Positions 58,145-64,000 of a stretch of DNA of 64,000 nt are shown here, one piece after another. The translations under genes were made by a program, and so were the position numbers. The stretch lies in the NCBI GenBank assembly GCA_030604885.1, contig JAUVUZ010000007.1:1-64000 (forward strand), in the 5' to 3' direction. Positions within the stretch are counted from its first letter, which is position 1. Every line of letters starts with the position of its first letter. Source of the DNA: Alphaproteobacteria bacterium. Its GTDB lineage: Bacteria > Pseudomonadota > Alphaproteobacteria > Rhodospirillales > Rhodospirillaceae. The notes under the pieces are model-generated. The model did not search any database. It was not told where the DNA came from and saw nothing but the letters and a program-made list of their open reading frames with translations.

Positions 58145-61100
58145 GTGCCCGACGCCGCCACGCTCGCCCAACCGGTGCGAGTGCAGATCGCCCCCGGCGG
58201 GCGCATCGACCCCGACGGGTTCGACTTCCCCACCGGCCGGGCGCGCTTCGCCCTGGCGTTCGTCTCGCCGTTCCTCGATTTCGCCGAAACCGCCGCCGCG
58301 CTCGCCGCCGCCGCCGCGCCCACGCCGCTGGCGGCGGTGCCCACCGCCGGGGAACTGGCCTCGGTCGGCGGCCCGCTCTACCGCCCGTGCGACGCCGCCC
58401 ACGCCGACGCGGTGGTGGCGATCTTCCCGCCCGACCTGGTGGCCGCCGTCCACCTCGCCGCCGTCGACCTCGGCCACCCGGGGGAGGACCGCGAGGGCCG
58501 CGTCGCGGCGGTGGCGGCGCGCCTCGGCGCCGCCCTGCCGCCCTTCCCCCTCGACGTGCGCGACACCCTGGCGCTCGCCCTGTGCGACGGCTCCACCGGC
58601 GGCGAGACGATTCTCGCCGAGGCGACGTTCGAGAGCGGGCGGCTGCCGGTGGTGCTGGTGGGCGGCTCGGCGGGCGCCGCCTCCGCCGCCGACCCGACGC
58701 CGGTGTGGGACGGCAGCGCGGCGCGCACCGGGCACGCCGTGGTGGCGTTCCTCAAGCTCGCCCCCGGCCGCCGCTACGGCCTGCTGAAAAGCCAGAACTT
58801 CCGCCCCACCGAGATCGACTTCGTGGTGGTGGACGCGGAGCCGTCCCGCCGCATCGTCTCGACCCTGCTGGACCCGGAGATCGAATCCGCGCGCCCCGCC
58901 ACCGAGGCGATCGCCGACCGTCTCGGCGTCGCGCCCGGCGACCTGTCCGCCGCCCTCGGCGGCCACAGCTTCGGCATCGACATCGGCGGCGAGATCTTCG
59001 TGCGCTCGGTGCGCGCGGCGGAGCCGGGCGGCGCCCTGCGGTTCTACTGCGACGTCCACCCCGGCGACGCGCTGCGGCTGGTGGCCGCCACCGACTTCGT
59101 CGCCACCACCCGCGCCGACATCGCCCGTTTCCTCGCCGACAAGCCGCCGCCCCTCGGCGCCCTGGCGTTCGACTGCGTGCTGCGCCGCGGCGACAACGCC
59201 GCCGATCTCGACCGCCTCACCGGCGCCTGGCCCTGCCCGGTGGCCGGGTTCTCGTCGTTCGGCGAAATGCTGGGGGTGAGCCTCAACCAGACCCTCTCGG
59301 CGGTGGCGTTCTTCGACGCCCGCGACGGCGCCTTCGCCGACGACGTGGTGGACCGCTTCCCGATCCACTACGCCCGCTGGCAGAGCGTCGGCACCCTCGC
59401 GCAGCTGCGGCGCATGGACATCATCAACCGCCTGCGCGCCGAGACCACCCGCCGCCTCACCCAGCACCTCGGCGCCAGCCCCGAGGTCGCCTGCGAGATC
59501 GAGGGCATGCTGACCCACGAAAGCGGCCTCTCCGCCACCCTCGACAACATCCGCGCCGCGATCGCCCGCGAGGTGGAGGCCGAGCGCCGCGCCCACCACG
59601 CCGAGCAGCAGCTCGCCGAGGCGGTGGAAACGATCAGCGAGGGCTTCGCCCTGTGGGACGCGGACGACCGCATGGCGCTGGTCAACGACCGCTTCCACGC
59701 GATGTTCCCGGGGGTCGACAAGGCCAGGGCGATCGGCTGCACCTTCGAGGAGCTGATGCGCGCGGTGGCGGAAAAGGGCCTCTACGGCTATTCCGACGCG
59801 GATCTCCAGCGCTTCCTCGACCACCGCCTCGCCGCGCACCGGGCGGCCGACGGTTCGGCCACCCTGCAACGCATGGCCGACGGCCGCTGGGTGATCAACC
59901 GCGAATACCGGCTGAAAAGCGGCGGCGTCGTCGGCATCCGCACCGACGTCACCGAAATCAAGCAGCGCGAGGCCGAACTGGAGCGCCTCACCTCACGCTA
60001 TCAGCTGATCCTCGACGCGGCGGGCGACGGTATCGTCGGCCTCGACGCCGAGGGCCGGGTGCGGTTCGTCAACCCGGCGGCGGCGGCGATGCTGGGGACG
60101 GAGGAGGACATCCTGCTCGAACGCCCCGTCGCCCTCGCCCTCGGCGCGCCCGGCCTGCCCGCCTTCCCCCTCGCGGGCAGCGAGGCGCGCAGCGGCGAGA
60201 CGGTCTGCCAGCGCGCCGACGGCACCCGCTTCACCGCCGAATACATCCTCACCCCGATCGTCGAGGGCGGCGGCTTCGCCGGGGCGGTTCTGGTGTTCCG
60301 CGACATCTCGCTGCGCAAGCGGTTCGAGGCGATCCTCGCCAACCAGCAGAAGCTCCTGGAGCAGCAGGTGGCCGAGCGCACCCGCGAACTCTCCGCCGAG
60401 ATCGCCGGGCGCATCCGCCTCGACCAGGCATTGCAGGAAAGCCGCAACCGCCTGATGGGCATCACCTCCAGCCTGTTCGAAGGGGTGCTGCTGGTGGACC
60501 GCTTCGGCGTGATCGTGTTCGCCAACCCCTCGGCGCACCGCTGGCTGGGGGCCGACACCCTGCTGGAACGGCTGGCGGACGAGGTGTTCCGCCTCGAGCG
60601 GGGGGACCGCACGGTAAGCTTCGAGGACGGGCCGTTCCGCACCGCGATCGCCGACGGCACCACCGTCGCCGACGACGACGCGGCGTTCCGCACCGCCGAC
60701 GGCCGCCGCCTCGCCGTCGCCTATGCCGCGACGCCCCTGGCCGAAGCCGGGCGTCCGCGCCTCGCGGTGGTGAGCTTCCGCGGCATCGAGGCGATCAAGG
60801 AGGCGCAGCGCGAGGCGTTGCAGGCCTCGCGCCTCGCCTCGGTGGGGCAACTGGCGGCGGGGGTGGCGCACGAGATCAACACGCCGATCCAATACGTCGG
60901 CGACAACCTCCGCTTCATCCAGGACACCTTCCCCGACATCGTCGCCGCCTGCGCCGAGGTGCGCACCCGCTGGCCGGAGGCGGAGGCGGTGCTGGACCGC
61001 TTCGGCGTCAAGGGCGCGCTCGAGGAATACCCGGACGCCATCGACCAGGCCCTCCAGGGGGTCGGCCACGTCACCCACATCGTCCGCTCGATGAAGGATT

Positions 61101-61585
61101 TCTCCCACCCCGGCGGCGGCGCCAAGGTCGGCACCGACATCAACGCCGCCATCGATTCCACCGTGATCGTCTGCCGCAACGAGTGGAAGCACGTCGCCCG
61201 CCTGACCACCGACCTGGACCCGGACCTGCCGAAAATCCTGTGCTTCCCCTCCGACATCCACCAGGTGCTGCTCAACCTGGTGGTCAACGCCGCCCACGCC
61301 ATCGGCGAGCAGCCGGGCGGGGCGGTGGGGGAGATTCGCGTCGCCACCCGGCGCGACGGCGACTGGGTGGAGATCCGCGTCGCCGACAGCGGGCCGGGGG
61401 TGCCGAAGGCGCTGCGCGACCGCATCTTCGACCCCTTCTTCACCACCAAGGGGGTGGGCAAGGGCACCGGCCAGGGCCTGTCGATCTGCCAGGACATCGT
61501 CGTGCGCAAGCACGGCGGCAAGCTGTTCCTCGACGAATCCGCCGCCGGGGGCGCCACCTTCGTGGTCCGCCTGCCGATCGGCTGA
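58145..61585 (+). CDS. FIST-PAS sensor histidine kinase
   Basis: This 1146-residue protein has no membrane segment. Domains in order are FIST (about 20-390), a coiled linker, two to three PAS domains (about 475-860), and a HisKA/HATPase module. The phosphorylated histidine is H909 in GVAHEINTPIQYVGD, the N-box is HQVLLNLVVNAAHAIGE and the G-box is VADSGPGVPKALRD. The FIST domain is thought to bind small ligands such as amino acids. I chose the GTG at 58145 with AGGAGG seven bases upstream. No response-regulator gene is adjacent. Confidence 0.9.
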   Translation: MPDAATLAQPVRVQIAPGGRIDPDGFDFPTGRARFALAFVSPFLDFAETAAALAAAAAPTPLAAVPTAGELASVGGPLYRPCDAAHADAVVAIFPPDLVAAVHLAAVDLGHPGEDREGRVAAVAARLGAALPPFPLDVRDTLALALCDGSTGGETILAEATFESGRLPVVLVGGSAGAASAADPTPVWDGSAARTGHAVVAFLKLAPGRRYGLLKSQNFRPTEIDFVVVDAEPSRRIVSTLLDPEIESARPATEAIADRLGVAPGDLSAALGGHSFGIDIGGEIFVRSVRAAEPGGALRFYCDVHPGDALRLVAATDFVATTRADIARFLADKPPPLGALAFDCVLRRGDNAADLDRLTGAWPCPVAGFSSFGEMLGVSLNQTLSAVAFFDARDGAFADDVVDRFPIHYARWQSVGTLAQLRRMDIINRLRAETTRRLTQHLGASPEVACEIEGMLTHESGLSATLDNIRAAIAREVEAERRAHHAEQQLAEAVETISEGFALWDADDRMALVNDRFHAMFPGVDKARAIGCTFEELMRAVAEKGLYGYSDADLQRFLDHRLAAHRAADGSATLQRMADGRWVINREYRLKSGGVVGIRTDVTEIKQREAELERLTSRYQLILDAAGDGIVGLDAEGRVRFVNPAAAAMLGTEEDILLERPVALALGAPGLPAFPLAGSEARSGETVCQRADGTRFTAEYILTPIVEGGGFAGAVLVFRDISLRKRFEAILANQQKLLEQQVAERTRELSAEIAGRIRLDQALQESRNRLMGITSSLFEGVLLVDRFGVIVFANPSAHRWLGADTLLERLADEVFRLERGDRTVSFEDGPFRTAIADGTTVADDDAAFRTADGRRLAVAYAATPLAEAGRPRLAVVSFRGIEAIKEAQREALQASRLASVGQLAAGVAHEINTPIQYVGDNLRFIQDTFPDIVAACAEVRTRWPEAEAVLDRFGVKGALEEYPDAIDQALQGVGHVTHIVRSMKDFSHPGGGAKVGTDINAAIDSTVIVCRNEWKHVARLTTDLDPDLPKILCFPSDIHQVLLNLVVNAAHAIGEQPGGAVGEIRVATRRDGDWVEIRVADSGPGVPKALRDRIFDPFFTTKGVGKGTGQGLSICQDIVVRKHGGKLFLDESAAGGATFVVRLPIG

Positions 61586-61609
61586 GGGGGCCGCGCGCGG
61601 CCCCCTCAG
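61582..61609. terminator. Long palindrome serving the kinase and chemoreceptor genes
   Basis: A 28-base palindrome (CTGAGGGGGCC with its complement) overlaps the kinase stop codon and lies eight bases past the chemoreceptor stop. There is no good T-run, so its strength as a terminator is uncertain. It is the only such element between the two convergent genes. Confidence 0.6.
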
Positions 61610-61616
61610 GTTCCCC

Positions 61617-63296
61617 TCACGCGGCGCGCACGCCGTCGAGGAAGGTTTCCACCACGCCGCGCAGGCCCACCGCCTCGCGCGAGAGGGATTGCGACGCCGC
61701 CAGCACCTGATGCGAGGCCGCGCCGGTCTCGCCCGCCGCCTGGTTGACGCCGACGATGGTGGTGGAGATCTCCTGCGTGCCCGCCGCCGCCTGCTGCACG
61801 TTGCGGGCGATCTCGTCCGCCGCCGCCGCCTGCTGCTCCACCGCCGCGGCGATGGCGGCGGACACCGCGCTCACCTCGCCGATGCGCGCGACGATGCCCG
61901 CGATCGCGGTCACCACCTGGTCGGTGGCGTGCTGCACCGCCTCGATCTGCTGGCCGATCTCGTCGGTGGCCTTGGCGGTCTGGTTGGCGAGGTTCTTCAC
62001 CTCCCCCGCCACCACCGCGAAGCCCTTGCCCGCCTCGCCCGCGCGCGCCGCCTCGATGGTGGCGTTGAGCGCGAGCAGGTTGGTCTGGCTGGCGATGTCG
62101 GTGATCAGGCCGATCACCGCGCCGATCCGCGCCGAGTTCTCCGCCAGGCCCTTGACCAGGCCGTCGGTGCGCGCGGCCTCGTCGGCGGCGACGCGGGAGG
62201 CGTCGTTGGCCTGCGCCACCTGCCGCGCGATCTCGGCGATCGAGGTGGACAGCTCCTCGGCGGCGGAGGCGACCGTCTGCACGCTCGCCGACGCCTGCTC
62301 GCTGGCCGAGGCCACCGCGCCCGACTGCTGGCTGGTCTGCTCGGCGCTCGACGACAGGGTCTGCGCCGTCGCGTCCATTTCCGCGCACGCCTGGGCCACC
62401 ACCGCCAGCACGCCGGACACCCGCGCGTCGAAATCGTGGGTGAGGCTTTCGATCGCCGCCGCCCGGCGTTCCCGCTCGGCGCGCTGCGTCTCCTGCTCGG
62501 CGGCGAGGCGCTCGGCGCGGATCGCGTTCTCCTTGAACACCTTCACCGCGCCCGCCATGGCGCCGATCTCGTCCTCGTGGTCCTCGGCGGGAATCGCAAT
62601 GCTCTTGTCGCCCTCGGCGAGGCGCCGCATCGCATCGGTCATGGCGACGATCGGCCCGGCGATCATCCGCCGCCCGATCAGCACCGACAGCCCGCCGCCC
62701 AGCGCCAGCGCCAGCGCCAGAACCGCCGCGAGGATCGCCACCTCGCGCCGGAAGACCTCGTCCAGGCCCGCGGTGGTGCGTTCCATCTCGCCGACGTTGC
62801 GTTCGACGACGCTCTCGACGGTGTCGCCGAACGCCTTGCGGTTGGCGCGATTCGCCTCGGTGTTGCCGAAGGCGGCGGCGGCCTGGGCCCCTTGGGCGCG
62901 CGCGATCCGCACGGTTTCGGTGCGCTCCGCGATGAAGGCCCGGGCATACCGGTCGACCTCGTCCATACGCGGCTGGTCGGCGGGCGGCACCAGGGCCTTC
63001 CAGGCGGCGATGTTGGTTTCGATCCCCTTCAGGGAAGCGAGCAGGCCCCGGGCGTAGCCTTCGAGTTCATCCGCCGATTTGGCGTTGTAGAGGCCCCGGG
63101 TGTCCATCGCCGCGGCGAAGATCAGGCCGTTGACCCGCTCGGCGTACACCGCCCGGTGACCGCGATTGGAAAGCTCGTCCGCCTTGTCGTCGTAAGTGAA
63201 CATCCCGGCGAGGCCGACGGCCCCCACCAGCATCGCCACCAGGCACAACGCCCCCGCCAGCAAGCCGATCTTGGCGAACACCGAAAACTTCCGCAT
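61617..63296 (-). CDS. Methyl-accepting chemotaxis protein
   Basis: This 559-residue protein has an N-terminal helix (about 8-30), a periplasmic four-helix-bundle-like sensor (about 35-185), a second helix (about 190-212), HAMP, and a signalling domain with the hairpin tip [20 protein letters not shown]. It directs CheA. The ATG at 63296 has GGGGAGG seven bases upstream. It has no recognised ligand domain. Confidence 0.95.
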   Translation of the reverse strand: MRKFSVFAKIGLLAGALCLVAMLVGAVGLAGMFTYDDKADELSNRGHRAVYAERVNGLIFAAAMDTRGLYNAKSADELEGYARGLLASLKGIETNIAAWKALVPPADQPRMDEVDRYARAFIAERTETVRIARAQGAQAAAAFGNTEANRANRKAFGDTVESVVERNVGEMERTTAGLDEVFRREVAILAAVLALALALGGGLSVLIGRRMIAGPIVAMTDAMRRLAEGDKSIAIPAEDHEDEIGAMAGAVKVFKENAIRAERLAAEQETQRAERERRAAAIESLTHDFDARVSGVLAVVAQACAEMDATAQTLSSSAEQTSQQSGAVASASEQASASVQTVASAAEELSTSIAEIARQVAQANDASRVAADEAARTDGLVKGLAENSARIGAVIGLITDIASQTNLLALNATIEAARAGEAGKGFAVVAGEVKNLANQTAKATDEIGQQIEAVQHATDQVVTAIAGIVARIGEVSAVSAAIAAAVEQQAAAADEIARNVQQAAAGTQEISTTIVGVNQAAGETGAASHQVLAASQSLSREAVGLRGVVETFLDGVRAA

Positions 63297-63742
63297 CGAC
63301 GCCTCCCCCTCTGGCTTGGCCGTTTCCCGCCAACGGCGCGCCTGCACCGCCCCGGTAGCGCGAAATTTCGGCCTGATTCAAATGCCAATGACTGGTATAC
63401 TAGCCTCTCGCATGCACGCATGAGTCGATACGCACGCAGTTCCACCAGTTGAGCGCGCGATGGCAATCCAGGGTTTTCACGGTTCGGAAGGCGGCGACGC
63501 ATGGGCGGGGTGATCGGTCCCGCGTTTTTCGACGTCGTGCCGCCATCCCGAATTCGGGAACAGCTGCGGCCTGAGGCGCGGCGCCCCCACCCCGGGACGG
63601 AACAAAAGCGCACGCCCCACCTTTACTCTTATTACAGAAATAACTGCCACCGAAAACGGAGTCAGTCAAGGGAATTGGCGGAGCCTTCCGTCGCCCCTCT
63701 GCCGCTCGCCGTGTCGGGGCCTCCTTGCAGGAGAGGATGGCG
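63297..63742. other. Long intergenic region between chemoreceptor and repressor genes
   Basis: This 446-base gap has several A/T-rich patches unlike the flanking genes. TATACT with TAGTAT on the other strand (about 63396-63403) could serve promoters. I see no convincing gene inside. The last 120 bases likely hold the control region of the repressor gene. Confidence 0.5.
63629..63643. promoter_or_regulatory. Operator-like inverted repeat upstream of the repressor
   Basis: TTATT and AATAA arms flank a five-base centre (63629-63643). It lies about 100 bases ahead of the repressor start and is the most A/T-rich dyad there, as expected for an autoregulated repressor site. Confidence 0.4.
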
Positions 63743-64000
63743 ATGATCGGAAATGCGGATTCCGTTCCCGGTTTCCGGGAGCGGCTGGCGACCCTGATCG
63801 GCGGCGTCGATCCCTTCGCCTGGGCGAAGCGCGTCGGCATTCCCAGCAGCACCTTCGACCGCATCTGGAACCTCGGCACCACGCCGAAGGCGCCCCACCT
63901 GATCCGGATTGCCGAGGCCTGCGGCGTGTCGGTGGACTGGCTGCTCACCGGCCGCGCCGCGGCCGCTCCGCCGTCCGACGACCTAGTGACGATCCCGTGG
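63743..64000 (+). CDS. CI/LexA-like helix-turn-helix repressor, N-terminal part (cut by window)
   Basis: The frame is open from 63743 to the window end (86 residues). It has an HTH region with DPFAWAKRVGIPSSTFDRIW and IAEACGVSVDWLLTGR, as in phage CI-type and S24-peptidase repressors. The last residues, DDLVTIPW, are where an S24 domain typically begins. The ATG at 63743 has GAGAGG six bases upstream; one codon pair earlier is another ATG. It may belong to a prophage or be a host regulator. Confidence 0.75.
   Translation, partial: MIGNADSVPGFRERLATLIGGVDPFAWAKRVGIPSSTFDRIWNLGTTPKAPHLIRIAEACGVSVDWLLTGRAAAAPPSDDLVTIPW

Noticed and set aside
61582-61609. The 28-base palindrome as a recombination or attachment site
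   Set aside because: It overlaps a stop codon between convergent genes, has no repeat elsewhere that I can see and no integrase nearby. A transcript-end hairpin explains it better.

Overview
The window is a GC-rich, densely packed stretch of a free-living, flagellated alphaproteobacterial chromosome. A Rhodospirillales-type organism is the best guess. The main reasons are the split F0 ATP synthase operon with paired b' and b subunits, the FlgD-FlgE-FlgN-FlgK-FlgL hook cluster beside a short flagellin, and many c-di-GMP and chemosensory proteins. I see no rRNA, tRNA, CRISPR array, insertion sequence or transposase.

Layout. Positions 1-1138 hold the C-terminal part of SMC. Positions 1192-4017 hold a promoter, atpI-atpB-atpE-atpF'-atpF and a strong terminator; the F1 genes are not here. 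On the minus strand, 4017-6288 carries a ParA-like ATPase and a promoter plus cobalamin riboswitch driving a small CobN-N-terminus-like protein and a BtuF-like binding protein. 6311-11978 is a LacI-controlled ABC importer operon ending in a CpdA-like phosphodiesterase. 12021-14679 holds a sugar O-acetyltransferase, an ABC-2 exporter and a nitroreductase. 14746-20943 reads, in transcription order, ECF sigma, membrane anti-sigma-like protein, CnrR/CpxP-like periplasmic protein, MacA, MacB and a NodT-type outer-membrane factor; this looks like a self-contained envelope or metal stress efflux module. 21120-29717 is flagellar: fliS, fliD and flagellin on the minus strand, and flgD, flgE, a small unknown, a flgN-like gene, flgK and flgL on the plus strand.

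From 29882 to 51600 are mostly housekeeping and scattered genes: a glycine-zipper envelope protein, a GAF/HD-GYP phosphodiesterase with a GNAT, a TerC-family protein, a divergent EF-G-like protein, a DUF2459 protein, aspartate aminotransferase, uvrB, a cold-shock protein, an EamA exporter divergent from an Lrp regulator, a split YgaP pair (rhodanese plus DUF2892-like protein), NfeD, RmuC, def-fmt-truA, a Na/Ca exchanger, and an Asp/Glu racemase divergent from a LysR regulator.

From 52547 to 63296 is a signalling and redox block. It contains a periplasmic-binding-domain HD-GYP protein, a three-gene redox operon, a large FIST-PAS histidine kinase and a chemoreceptor. The redox operon combines a 2Fe-2S/2x4Fe-4S protein, a fumarate-reductase-like flavoprotein with the covalent-FAD histidine replaced, and a NuoF-like NADH module, with no membrane anchor; it is the best candidate in the window for an under-described system. 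The right edge enters a CI/LexA-like repressor gene, which may mark an accessory region.
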